Assembly: GCF_019443325.1 (NCBI RefSeq)
Contig: NZ_CP080383.1
Coordinates: 2,542,001-2,606,000, forward strand
Source of the DNA: Cryobacterium sp. PAMC25264
GTDB taxonomy: Bacteria > Actinomycetota > Actinomycetes > Actinomycetales > Microbacteriaceae
Reading direction: 5' to 3'
DNA: 64,000 bases
This document shows, piece after piece, positions 10,205 to 18,464 of the stretch. The position numbers were made by a program, and so were the translations under genes. A model generated the notes under the pieces. It was not told the origin of the DNA, did not search any database, and saw nothing but the letters and a program-made list of their open reading frames with translations. Within the stretch, counting starts at the first letter, position 1. Every line of letters begins with the position of its first letter.

Positions 10205-10606
10205 ATGGACTACGAGGTCACCAAGTCTGACGCCGAATGGAAGGCCGAGCTTTCCCCCGAGCAGTACGCCGTGTTGCGCGGGGCTGCGACCGAGCGCGCC
10301 TGGACCGGCGAACTGCTCGACGAGGGCCGGTCGGGCGTGTACACCTGTGGCGCCTGTAACGCAGAGCTGTTCAAGAGCGGCACCAAGTTCGACTCCGGTT
10401 GCGGCTGGCCGAGCTTCTATGAGTCGGTGCGCCCCGAGGCCGTCGAGCTCATCGAAGACCGCTCGCTGGGCGTCGTACGCACCGAGGTGCGGTGCGCGGC
10501 CTGCGGTTCGCACCTGGGCCACGTGTTCGATGACGGTTTCGGCACGCCCACCGGCGACCGGTACTGCATGAACTCGATCTCGCTCAACTTCACGCCCGTC
10601 GAGTAA
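10205..10606 (+). CDS. msrB: Peptide-methionine (R)-S-oxide reductase MsrB
   Basis: A 133-aa MsrB, which reduces the R form of methionine sulfoxide in proteins. Zinc ligands are the pairs Cys48/Cys51 (CGAC) and Cys97/Cys100 (CAAC). The catalytic Cys121 lies in RYCMNS and the likely resolving Cys66 in SGCGWPSF. The ATG at 10205 follows GAAGGG; an in-frame ATG five codons upstream is less likely. The nitroreductase gene starts five bases after the stop, so the two probably form an operon. Confidence 0.97.
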   Translation: MDYEVTKSDAEWKAELSPEQYAVLRGAATERAWTGELLDEGRSGVYTCGACNAELFKSGTKFDSGCGWPSFYESVRPEAVELIEDRSLGVVRTEVRCAACGSHLGHVFDDGFGTPTGDRYCMNSISLNFTPVE

Positions 10607-10611
10607 CGGTC

Positions 10612-11166
10612 TTGTCGGCGGTTCTCGACGCGATCTTGTCGCGCCGGTCGTATTCCGTGGTCACCGCGGATGCGCCCGGCCGCGACGAGCTGGTTCCCCT
10701 GATCCAGGCGGCTGCCCGCGCCTCCGACCACGGCGCATTGCGCCCGTGGCGGATCATCGAGGTGCGCGGCGCCGCCCGGATCGCACTGGGCGACGCGCTC
10801 GTGGCGGCCTCGGGCCTCGAGGGACCGGCCGCCGCCAAGCTCGCCGGCAAGCCGCTGCGCGCCCCACTGCTGCTGGCCCTGGTGGCCCGGCATCGGCCGA
10901 GCCACAAGGTGGCGGCCTGGGAGCAGGACGCGGCGGCCGTCGGCGTCGCCCACTTCCTCAGCCTGCTGCTCGAGGATGCGGGCTGGGGCGTGATGTGGCG
11001 CACCGGCGGCCACACCCGCGCCGAACCGGTGCGGCAGGTGCACGGACTCGCCGACGGCGAGGAGCTGCTCGGCTGGCTCTACGTCGGCGGCATCCCCGAG
11101 AACGTCAAGCCCGCCGTGCGCCAACCGGTCGACGCGGCCGACCACCTCAGCGCCCTGCCCGCCTGA
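10612..11166 (+). CDS. Nitroreductase family protein
   Basis: A 184-aa flavin-dependent nitroreductase of the small YdjA-like type. FMN-contact segments are AILSRRSYS near the N-terminus, ARASDHGALRPWRI, and the C-terminal GWLYVGGIPE. It should be a homodimer using NAD(P)H; the substrate cannot be predicted. The best start in frame is a TTG just after msrB, which gives the family N-terminus directly; no ATG fits. The tight spacing suggests translational coupling to msrB. Confidence 0.87.
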   Translation: MSAVLDAILSRRSYSVVTADAPGRDELVPLIQAAARASDHGALRPWRIIEVRGAARIALGDALVAASGLEGPAAAKLAGKPLRAPLLLALVARHRPSHKVAAWEQDAAAVGVAHFLSLLLEDAGWGVMWRTGGHTRAEPVRQVHGLADGEELLGWLYVGGIPENVKPAVRQPVDAADHLSALPA

Positions 11167-11181
11167 CCGCCCCGCGCCCCC

Positions 11182-11252
11182 GCAACTGCACCCGAAGCGG
11201 ACAATTGGTCCCGGCGCACCGGGACCAATCGTCCGCTTCGGGACCAGTTGTG
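11182..11252. repeat. Long imperfect palindrome, family C copy 1
   Basis: A near-perfect inverted repeat: CCCGAAGCGGACAATTGGTC pairs with GACCAATCGTCCGCTTCGGG, one mismatch in 20, flanked by further pairing CAACTG/CAGTTG. It lies between two convergent genes and can act as a bidirectional terminator. A diverged relative lies at 50268-50339. Confidence 0.8.
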
Positions 11253-11263
11253 CGCGCCAGGGG

Positions 11264-12238
11264 TCAGGCGAACGCGTTCACACCGGTGAGTTCGGCCGAG
11301 AGCACCCAGAGGCGGGCCGCATCCGCGGGGTCGATCGCGTGTGCGTCCACACCTCGGATACGGGCGGTCTCGCTGCCCGGAACGGTGGGCTCGGCGATGT
11401 CGCAGTCCTCGCAGTAGACCCCGCCCAGGCCGTCGAGCATCGGGGAGGTCGCCGCCCAGGTTGCCGTAGCGGCGCCCTGCTCGGTCGTCTTGAAGACGGA
11501 GTTCACGGTGCCGTCCTCGGTCATCCATCCCGACGCGATCATCTCCTCGCGCGGCAGGTGCCGCTGCAGCTCGGTCATGATGCCGCCAGGGTGCACGGCG
11601 AATGCGCGCACGCCGTGCCCGGCACCGAGGGCGTCCAGCTGCACGGCGAACAGGCTGTCGGCGGTCTTGGCCTGACCGTAGGCCAGCCACTTGTCATAGC
11701 CGGTCTCGAACTGCGGGTCGTCGAAACGGATGCCGCTGAGCTTGTGCCCGGTTGACGACAGAGCCACAACGCGGGCTCCCCCGCCGGCCACCAGGGCGGG
11801 CCAGAGCAGGTTGGTGAGCACATAGTGGCCCAGGTGGTTGGTGGCGAACTGGGACTCCCAACCGTCGCCGACGCGGGCTTCAGGGGAGGCCATGATGGCG
11901 GCGTTGTTGATCAGGATGTCGAGCCTGCGTCCGGCGGCCAGAAACCGATCGGCGAAAGCGCGCACGCTGCCGAGGTCGGCCAGGTCGAGGGTCTCGACCT
12001 TGACGTCAGCCAGCCCGCGCGCGTCGAGCGCGGCCCGGGCCGCCTCGGGACGGCGGGCAGGAACCAGGACCTGAGCGCCCGCAGCGGCGAGCGCCGCGAC
12101 GGTCTCGATACCCAGCCCCGAATAGCCGCCGGTGACGATGGCCGTCCGGCCGTTCAGGTCAATGCCGGCGAGTACCTGGGTGGCGGTGGTGCGCGCTCCG
12201 AACCCGGAGGGGAGGGCGTGCTGGGGTGTAGTTGTCAT
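11264..12238 (-). CDS. Short-chain dehydrogenase/reductase (WWOX/retinol dehydrogenase-like)
   Basis: A 324-aa SDR oxidoreductase. The cofactor motif is TGGYSGLG, followed by NNAAIM, the catalytic Ser in VALSSTGH, and YGQAKTADS holding the Tyr-xxx-Lys pair. The YxxxK here reads YGQAK. The longer length and the C-terminal part place it with the human-retinol-dehydrogenase-like branch seen widely in actinobacteria. Substrate unknown. It stands alone on the minus strand, divergent from the SHOCT gene. Confidence 0.9.
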   Translation of the reverse strand: MTTTPQHALPSGFGARTTATQVLAGIDLNGRTAIVTGGYSGLGIETVAALAAAGAQVLVPARRPEAARAALDARGLADVKVETLDLADLGSVRAFADRFLAAGRRLDILINNAAIMASPEARVGDGWESQFATNHLGHYVLTNLLWPALVAGGGARVVALSSTGHKLSGIRFDDPQFETGYDKWLAYGQAKTADSLFAVQLDALGAGHGVRAFAVHPGGIMTELQRHLPREEMIASGWMTEDGTVNSVFKTTEQGAATATWAATSPMLDGLGGVYCEDCDIAEPTVPGSETARIRGVDAHAIDPADAARLWVLSAELTGVNAFA

Positions 12239-12314
12239 CGTTCCAGCGTACGCTCGCTCGCCCCTGGATAGACTTTCGCCGTGCGGCCGAACGCGCCGTC
12301 GCAGGGGGACTCAC

Positions 12315-12557
12315 ATGATCGGCAATCTAACCGGCTGGCACTTTCTCATCATCGCGGGCGTCCTCGCCGCGGTGGTCCTGATCGCGCTGGCGATAGTGTT
12401 CCTGATCGTGCGTCTGGTGCGGCGACGCCCGGCGGGCTCCGGCGGCCTGGCGGACCCCGCGACCCGGTTGGCGCAGCTCGACCAGCTGCGCGCCCAAGGT
12501 CTGGTCACTGAGGCCGAATACGACGCCAAGCGCCGGGAGATCCTCGGGCTGCTCTGA
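12315..12557 (+). CDS. Small membrane protein with SHOCT domain
   Basis: An 80-aa protein with one N-terminal membrane helix (about residues 8-32), a basic segment, and a C-terminal SHOCT motif (LDQLRAQGLVTEAEYDAKR). SHOCT domains are short oligomerisation modules. GGGGGA precedes the ATG. Function unknown. Its stop lies ten bases before the stop of the convergent acetyltransferase. Confidence 0.8.
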   Translation: MIGNLTGWHFLIIAGVLAAVVLIALAIVFLIVRLVRRRPAGSGGLADPATRLAQLDQLRAQGLVTEAEYDAKRREILGLL

Positions 12558-12566
12558 TCCGGCGGA

Positions 12567-13196
12567 TCAGACCGAGTCGAGCCCGACCCGGTCGTCGGGA
12601 CCGATGGCCCGCACGACCCGCGCCGGGTTGCCCACGGCGATGACCCCGGGCGGCACGTCGCGGGTGACCACCGAGCCGGCGCCGATGATGCTGCCCGCGC
12701 CGATCGTGACGCCGGGGCAGACGACGACGTTGCCGCCGAGCCACACGTCGTCTTCGATCACGATTGGCCAGACCCGCTCGTATCCGGCCCGGCGCTCGCC
12801 CACGTCGACGGCATGGCTGGGCGTGTAGAAGCGGGCACTCGGACCTACCAGCACGTTGGCACCGATGGTGATCTCGCCCCCGCCGAGGGCCAGGAAGTCG
12901 GCGTTGATGAACGTATTGGCGCCCACGCGCAGCCGCGAGCCGTAGTCCAGGTACAGCGGCGGCCTGAAGTCGGCACCGTCGCCGACGCTCGCGAGCATCC
13001 CCACGAACAGGGCGTGCGCGGCGGCCTGGTCGTCGTCGTAGAGGGCGGTGATCTGGCGGCAGGTGCGCTGCGTGCTGGTCGTCAGCTCGGCCAGTTCGGG
13101 CCCGGACCGGTAGCGGTACCACTCCCCCGCGATCATCTTGTCGTACTCGGAGCGAACGAGAACCGGGGGCATTTTGTTGTCTGTAACCACAAACAC
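12567..13196 (-). CDS. Sugar O-acetyltransferase (LacA/Maa family)
   Basis: A 209-aa acetyltransferase: an N-terminal Maa domain (EYDKMIAGEWYRY) and a left-handed beta-helix of hexapeptide repeats (IGANVLVGPS, IGAGSIIGAGSVVT). The catalytic His is expected in YTPSHAVD. It would move acetyl from acetyl-CoA to a sugar such as maltose or galactoside. The start is uncertain: GTG at 13196 gives this length, and ATG at 13172 would remove eight residues; neither has a strong Shine-Dalgarno. Confidence 0.9.
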   Translation of the reverse strand: MFVVTDNKMPPVLVRSEYDKMIAGEWYRYRSGPELAELTTSTQRTCRQITALYDDDQAAAHALFVGMLASVGDGADFRPPLYLDYGSRLRVGANTFINADFLALGGGEITIGANVLVGPSARFYTPSHAVDVGERRAGYERVWPIVIEDDVWLGGNVVVCPGVTIGAGSIIGAGSVVTRDVPPGVIAVGNPARVVRAIGPDDRVGLDSV

Positions 13197-13239
13197 GAGC
13201 CTAGCCCGTCGCCGCTGCTCCGCGCGCGTCGATCCGCCG

Positions 13240-13638
13240 TCAGGTTCCCTCGGTCAGCCGACGTCGTTCGGCCAGCTCGGCTTCGATCCGGCGGATGCGC
13301 GCCTGTTCGGCATGGAACTCGATCTCGCGGTCCAGCGAGGCCAGTTGCTCCTCGGTGCTGGTGATCCGCCGTTCCGCCTGGGCCGTGGGGGTCGCCTGTG
13401 CGCTCGAGGCCGAACCCGTGCGACGCCGGGGCGCACCCAACCGAGGATGCGCCATCGGTGTGTCGTAGTCGTGTCCGATCACGAACCAGAGCAGGCTGCC
13501 GATGAGGGGGAGGAAGATCACCAGGAGCACCCACACCACCTTGGGCAGGTGTTTCACCTGGCCGTCCTGCCGGGTGATGATGTCCACGAGGGCGGCCACA
13601 ACGAGCACCAGGAGCACGAGGGAGAGCAGCGCATACAT
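13240..13638 (-). CDS. PLD nuclease N-terminal domain membrane protein
   Basis: A 132-aa protein with two membrane helices. The second lies in KVVWVLLVIFLPLIGSLLWF, the signature of the PLDc_N domain. A charged C-terminal tail follows, rich in Arg, Glu and Ala and likely helical. Despite the name there is no phospholipase catalytic motif. Function unknown. The ATG at 13638 removes 19 residues of the longer frame that do not fit the family. Confidence 0.82.
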   Translation of the reverse strand: MYALLSLVLLVLVVAALVDIITRQDGQVKHLPKVVWVLLVIFLPLIGSLLWFVIGHDYDTPMAHPRLGAPRRRTGSASSAQATPTAQAERRITSTEEQLASLDREIEFHAEQARIRRIEAELAERRRLTEGT

Positions 13639-13841
13639 GGCGGTCAGCTTAGTGACCGCCGTGCACGGGCGACCAGCCCCCAGTTCCGCGGGCACTCGCG
13701 GGGCCGACGTGGGGCTTGCGCCCGCACGGACACCGGGCCAGCGTGGTCAGCGATGCCGGCCGAACCCGGGACCGACCGACCCGGACCGGTCCAGCCACAG
13801 TGCCAGATCGGCGGAGGAGACCGGCCGAGGAGGACCGCGAC

Positions 13842-15239
13842 ATGCCCGCGCACCCCGAGCCACCGGCGACCCCCGCCCCCGATTCCGCGGCGGGCCACCC
13901 GGCCAACCCGGCCCAGACCGGCGACCCACTGGCGGTCATCCGTTCGCGCGGATACCTGCGCGTGCTGTTGCTGGCCGGGCTCATCGGCGTGCCGGTGTCC
14001 GTGGTCTCCTACGGGTTCCTCGCCCTGGTCTCCTGGCTGCAGGGCTACCTGTTCACTGAGCTGCCGGCTGCCCTGGGGTTCGACAGCGTGCCGGTGTGGT
14101 GGCCGCTTCCACTCGTGGCCCTGTCCGGCCTGCTGGTGGCGCTGTGCATCCGGTTCCTGCCGGGAACCAGCGGGCATCCGCCGTCGGAGGGCTTCGCGGC
14201 CGGCGGGTTCCCGCGGCCCCCGGAGCTGCCCGGCGTCGCGCTGGCGGCGCTGGCCACGCTCGCCCTGGGCGCGGTGCTCGGTCCAGAGGCACCGCTGATC
14301 GCCCTCGGCGGCGGGCTGGGCGCTCTCGCGGTGCTCCTGATCAAGAAGGACTCGCCGCCCACCGCCCTCGCGGTCATCGCATCGGCGGGCAGCTTCGCCG
14401 CGGTGAGCACCCTGCTCGGTTCGCCGCTGTTGGGCGCCTTCCTCTTGATGGAGGCATCCGGTCTGGGTGGTGCCATGCTCGGGGTGGGTCTGCTTCCCGG
14501 GCTGCTCGCCGCGGGGATCGGCTCCCTTGTCTTCGTCGGCCTGGATTCCTGGACTGGGCTGGGCACCTTCTCCCTCGCCATCCCCGACCTGCCGGCGTTC
14601 AGCACGCCCACCCTGGCGATGTTCCTCTGGGCACTTGTGCTCGGGGTGGCCTGCCCCCTCCTGGCCTGGGGAATCAAGGCGCTCGCGAGGGTGGTACGCC
14701 CGGCGGTACACGCCCAGCGGCTGCTCGTCACCCCGGTGCTCGGTCTGCTCATCGCCGGGCTTGCGATCTGGTTCGCGGTGGTCACCGGCGAAGACACGGG
14801 TCAGGTGCTCTTCTCCGGCCAGACGACCTTGCCCGCGCTCATCAGCAACGGAGCCTCCTGGCCGATCGGCGCGCTCGGCTTGCTGGCGCTCTGCAAGGCT
14901 CTCGCCTACGGCCTGTCGCCCAGTGCGTTCCGCGGCGGGCCGGTGTTTCCCGCCATGTTCATCGGCGCTGCCCTGGGCATCATGGCGTCCCATCTGCCGG
15001 GCATGGCTCTGGTTCCGGCGCTGGGGGTGGGCATCGGCGCCATGTGCGTGTCGATGCTGCGGCTGCCGCTCACGAGCGTTCTCCTGGCCACCGTGCTGCT
15101 CACCAGCGATGCCTACGCCGTGATGCCGCTGGTCATCGTGGCCGTGGTGGTGGCACACGTGATCACCGGCCGGCTGCCAGAGCCACCGGGCCGGTGGCTC
15201 CGCCGCGACCCGGCGCCGACCGCTCCGGGCCTCGGCTAG
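13842..15239 (+). CDS. ClC family chloride channel/transporter
   Basis: A 465-aa polytopic membrane protein of the ClC family. Its three pore motifs can be recognised in altered form: GTSGHPPSEGF for GSGIPxxE, GPEAPLIALGGG for GREGP, and GGPVFPAMFIGA for GxFxP. The gating glutamate is kept in GPEAP, but the Arg before it and the Gly after it are replaced. A proline-rich N-terminus precedes the first helix. GAGGAGG lies nine bases before the ATG. Whether it is a channel or an H+/Cl- exchanger cannot be told. Confidence 0.88.
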   Translation: MPAHPEPPATPAPDSAAGHPANPAQTGDPLAVIRSRGYLRVLLLAGLIGVPVSVVSYGFLALVSWLQGYLFTELPAALGFDSVPVWWPLPLVALSGLLVALCIRFLPGTSGHPPSEGFAAGGFPRPPELPGVALAALATLALGAVLGPEAPLIALGGGLGALAVLLIKKDSPPTALAVIASAGSFAAVSTLLGSPLLGAFLLMEASGLGGAMLGVGLLPGLLAAGIGSLVFVGLDSWTGLGTFSLAIPDLPAFSTPTLAMFLWALVLGVACPLLAWGIKALARVVRPAVHAQRLLVTPVLGLLIAGLAIWFAVVTGEDTGQVLFSGQTTLPALISNGASWPIGALGLLALCKALAYGLSPSAFRGGPVFPAMFIGAALGIMASHLPGMALVPALGVGIGAMCVSMLRLPLTSVLLATVLLTSDAYAVMPLVIVAVVVAHVITGRLPEPPGRWLRRDPAPTAPGLG

Positions 15240-15244
15240 CGGAT

Positions 15245-15781
15245 CTAGCGGGCGTCCCAGAATCCCCGGTGCACCTCGGTCGCCTCCGCGACCAGCGCCG
15301 GGCCGGCCACGACCACGCTGCCGCCACCGCGGGCGAAAACCTCGCGGCAGGGCAGGTCCAGCGTGGGCTCGCCGTCCTGGCTGGGCACCATGGCGCCGAG
15401 GTCCTGCTCGGGCAGCGCATAGGCGACCCGCCCGATCCCGGCCCAGTAGATGGCGCCGGAGCACATCGCGCAGGGTTCGGTACTCGTGTACAGGGTGCTC
15501 GAGCGCAGCGCGGTCTTGTCCAGCCGGGCGCTGGCCAGGCGCACGAGGTTGGTCTCGGCGTGTCCGGTGGGATCGTTGCCGGTGACCACGCTGTTCTGAC
15601 TCTCCATGATGGTGCCGTCGGCGGTGACCAGGATGGCGCCGAACGGGTGGTTTCCGTTCGCGCGAGCCAGTGCCGCCACGGCGATGGCCCGCAGCAGGTG
15701 TTCCTCGTCGGCGGCCGAGATGCTCGTGGGCACCGGCGTGGAGGAACCCAGCGGGCTGACCTCGTCGAGTGGACTGGTCAT
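15245..15781 (-). CDS. Nucleoside deaminase (guanine/cytidine deaminase family)
   Basis: A 178-aa zinc-dependent deaminase. The zinc and proton-shuttle motifs are GHAETNLV (His-Ala-Glu) and TEPCAMCSGAIYW (PCxxC). The sequence around them resembles guanine deaminases and tRNA adenosine deaminases; the lone-standing context and N-terminal extension favour a nucleoside/nucleobase deaminase. Its stop is six bases from the stop of the convergent ClC gene. Confidence 0.9.
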   Translation of the reverse strand: MTSPLDEVSPLGSSTPVPTSISAADEEHLLRAIAVAALARANGNHPFGAILVTADGTIMESQNSVVTGNDPTGHAETNLVRLASARLDKTALRSSTLYTSTEPCAMCSGAIYWAGIGRVAYALPEQDLGAMVPSQDGEPTLDLPCREVFARGGGSVVVAGPALVAEATEVHRGFWDAR

Positions 15782-15830
15782 TCCGCTCCTCGTCGCTGTT
15801 CTGCGAAGCCCGGGGGAACACGGGCGATGG

Positions 15831-15903
15831 GGCCGGCCACGGGACTTGAACCCGTAACCCCCACTTTACAAGAGTGGTGCGCTACCAATTGCGCCAGGCC
15901 GGC
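15831..15903 (-). tRNA. tRNA-Thr (anticodon TGT)
   Basis: The minus strand folds as a complete cloverleaf. The 7-bp acceptor GCCGGCC/GGCCGGC is perfect. The anticodon stem CCACT/AGTGG encloses loop CTTGTAA with anticodon TGT, and the T loop reads GTTCAAG. The bases after the acceptor read C then CCA, so CCA appears encoded; a C at the discriminator position is unusual for tRNA-Thr. Confidence 0.95.
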
Positions 15904-16000
15904 ATGAGACGCACGAAGCACCTCGAGCATTCATCCTAAATCACTCGGCACTCTCGTGCCGACGCATTCGGTCCCGCCGTCACCAGCAGAGCCGGTGCGG

Positions 16001-16915
16001 TCAGCCGGCCGGAGTGGGCGTGGGCGTCGGGGTGGCGGTGGAATACGCCTCGCTGGCCGCCTGCAACACGAACGCCGCGAACTCCTTCGGGTCGTCCAGG
16101 GCACCCACGTACTGCTTGCCATTCACCAGCACGGTCGGGGTGCCGGTGATCGCCTTGAGGGAAGAGTTCGGGATCGGTCCGCTCAGGGCGCGATCGGTGG
16201 CATCCTGCACCCACGACTTGTAGGTGGTCTCTTCGATGCAGGTGTTGATCTCGGACAGGCTCGTCGACACTCCCGAGCTCTTCACGAGAGCCTTGAGGTC
16301 GTCGTCGTTGAGGCCCGCGGTGCCCTCGACGGGCTGGTCGGCGAAGAGCGCGGCGTTGAACGACAGGAAATCGTCCGGCGAGTAGTTCGCCACACAGGCG
16401 GCGGCGTTGGCCGCACGCAACGAGTACTGGGTGCCAGCGGATTTGCTGGTGAGGATCGAAATGGGGTGGACCTCGACCGTGGCCGCGCCGGAGTCGACCC
16501 ACTGCGAGATCTGGTCGGCGTTGGTGGTCTCGAACTGTCCGCAGAACGGGCACAGGTAGTCGATGTAGATGCGGATGTCGGCGACGTTGCCCGACGCATC
16601 CGGAGGGGAGGGAATCGGGTCGGCCTTGGGCTGCAGGGCCGGGGTGGTGACGGCGGTGAGGCCCTCACCGACGAGCAGACCGTCACTGGCCATGTTGCGC
16701 GGGCCGGGGCCGTCGGGGCGAACCGAGTTGACGATGATCAGCACGATCACGGCGACGACCGCGATGGCGGCGATGGCGATGCCGCCCTGCAGGAACACCC
16801 GGTTACGACGGTCGCGCTTCTTCTGCTCGACTCGGAGTTGGGCGGCCTTGGTGCGTGCGGCGTCGCGTCGCTGATTCTTCGAGGGGCGAGGTTCGCCTGG
16901 GCCACCAGTTGTCAT
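16001..16915 (-). CDS. DsbA-family thioredoxin-fold protein, membrane anchored
   Basis: A 304-aa protein: a basic N-terminal cytoplasmic segment with many Lys/Arg, one membrane helix near residues 41-63, and an extracytoplasmic DsbA/DSBA-like domain with redox motif CPFC (Cys122, Cys125). The cis-proline loop appears as TGTPTVLVNGK. The C-terminal tail is Thr/Pro repeats. It probably makes or isomerises disulfide bonds in secreted proteins. It is divergent from the ABC ATPase across 285 bases with no gene, in which I see only weak promoter-like sequences. Confidence 0.9.
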   Translation of the reverse strand: MTTGGPGEPRPSKNQRRDAARTKAAQLRVEQKKRDRRNRVFLQGGIAIAAIAVVAVIVLIIVNSVRPDGPGPRNMASDGLLVGEGLTAVTTPALQPKADPIPSPPDASGNVADIRIYIDYLCPFCGQFETTNADQISQWVDSGAATVEVHPISILTSKSAGTQYSLRAANAAACVANYSPDDFLSFNAALFADQPVEGTAGLNDDDLKALVKSSGVSTSLSEINTCIEETTYKSWVQDATDRALSGPIPNSSLKAITGTPTVLVNGKQYVGALDDPKEFAAFVLQAASEAYSTATPTPTPTPAG

Positions 16916-17200
16916 GGATGATCACTCCGAGTTGAGGGGGTGCGCTCGCGAATGAGCGCGATTGCATTTCAAATAGTAGGTCCCCAGTCTGAGAATTAAC
17001 CAACCGGGGCTTCACAGCGGCCTCTCTGGGGGTTCACCGGGGACACACTGGCGGGGCTCCGGCAGGCGATTCAGGCGACGCTCACGCGGGACATGCCATA
17101 CTAGGAAGGTCTTGCGCTGGTGCTACGTCAGCCGGACAGCAAATCCCATCACAACGGATCGTCCGGCACGTACCTGCCGGTGAAGGAGAATAACGAAACA

Positions 17201-18298
17201 ATGGCTTCAGTAACTTTTGACAAGGCCACCCGCCTGTACCCGGGCTCCACCCGCCCCGCGGTCGACCACCTCGACCTGTCGGTCGCCGACGGTGAGTTCC
17301 TCGTCCTGGTCGGCCCCTCCGGCTGTGGCAAGTCCACGTCGCTCCGCATGCTCGCCGGCCTCGAAGAGGTCAACGACGGCGACATCTTCATCGGTGAGCG
17401 CAACGTCACCGACGTTCCCCCGAAGGACCGTGACATTGCCATGGTCTTCCAGAACTACGCTCTGTACCCGCACATGACCGTCGCCGAGAACATGGGCTTC
17501 GCGCTCAAGATCGCCGGCGTCAACAAGGACGAGCGTGCCACCCGCGTTCTCGAAGCCGCCAAGCTGCTCGACCTCGAGCCCTACCTCAGCCGCAAGCCGA
17601 AGGCCCTCTCGGGTGGCCAGCGTCAGCGTGTTGCCATGGGTCGCGCCATCGTGCGTCAGCCCCAGGTGTTCCTCATGGACGAGCCGCTGTCGAACCTCGA
17701 CGCCAAGCTGCGCGTGCAGACCCGTACCCAGATCGCGTCGCTGCAGCGTCGCCTGGGCGTCACCACGGTCTACGTCACCCACGACCAGACCGAGGCGCTC
17801 ACCATGGGCGACCGCATCGCCGTGCTCAAGGATGGCGTCCTGCAGCAGGTCGGCACCCCCCGCGACCTGTACGCCAAGCCGAACAACGTCTTCGTTGCCG
17901 GCTTCATCGGCAGCCCGGCCATGAACCTGTTCCTGGCCGACGCCGTCGACGGTGGCATCATGTTCGGTACAGCCACGGTGCCCGTGGCCCGCGACACCCT
18001 TGCCGGCGCTTCCGGTAAGAAGGTCACCATCGGCGTTCGCCCCGAGGACATCCACCTCTCGACCACCCACGGCGAAGGCCTCGCCGTTGACGTCGACCTG
18101 GTCGAGGAGCTCGGCGCCGACGGTTACCTGTACGGCCACTCCACCGTCGAGGGCAAGCGCACCGACATCGTCGCCCGCGTCGATGGCCGTTCGCACCCGT
18201 CGGCCGGCGACACCGTCTACCTGACCCCGACGCCGAACCACCTGCACGTGTTCGACGCAGAGACCGGCCTCCGTCTCGGCGGCGCCGTCAGCGACTAA
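17201..18298 (+). CDS. ABC transporter ATP-binding protein, MsmK/UgpC type
   Basis: A 365-aa ATPase of the sugar-importer class. Walker A is GPSGCGKST, the signature is LSGGQRQRVAMGRA, Walker B is VFLMDEPLSNLD, and the switch His lies in VTHDQTEA. A C-terminal regulatory TOBE domain follows. MsmK/UgpC-type ATPases often serve several carbohydrate ABC importers, and no permease or binding protein is adjacent, which fits a shared ATPase. The ATG at 17201 follows GAAGGAG at a long spacing. A strong terminator follows the stop. Confidence 0.95.
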   Translation: MASVTFDKATRLYPGSTRPAVDHLDLSVADGEFLVLVGPSGCGKSTSLRMLAGLEEVNDGDIFIGERNVTDVPPKDRDIAMVFQNYALYPHMTVAENMGFALKIAGVNKDERATRVLEAAKLLDLEPYLSRKPKALSGGQRQRVAMGRAIVRQPQVFLMDEPLSNLDAKLRVQTRTQIASLQRRLGVTTVYVTHDQTEALTMGDRIAVLKDGVLQQVGTPRDLYAKPNNVFVAGFIGSPAMNLFLADAVDGGIMFGTATVPVARDTLAGASGKKVTIGVRPEDIHLSTTHGEGLAVDVDLVEELGADGYLYGHSTVEGKRTDIVARVDGRSHPSAGDTVYLTPTPNHLHVFDAETGLRLGGAVSD

Positions 18299-18309
18299 GT
18301 TCCATCCCG

Positions 18310-18351
18310 ACAAACTCGACCGCCGGCAGTTTTTGGCGGTCGAGTTTGTCA
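18310..18351 (+). terminator. Terminator after the ABC ATPase
   Basis: A perfect 16-bp stem, GACAAACTCGACCGCC with GGCGGTCGAGTTTGTC, around a 10-base loop. It starts 12 bases after the stop codon. It lacks a long T run. Confidence 0.85.
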
Positions 18352-18464
18352 TTTCGGCGCCCGTTCCCTGTGGGCGGCACCGTCGTACATCCCGCGCCTT
18401 GTGAGCCCACCCCGGCCGAGGCCACCCGCGGGGCTTCGCCGCCCTGCCGACAGTTAGGCGCTTC

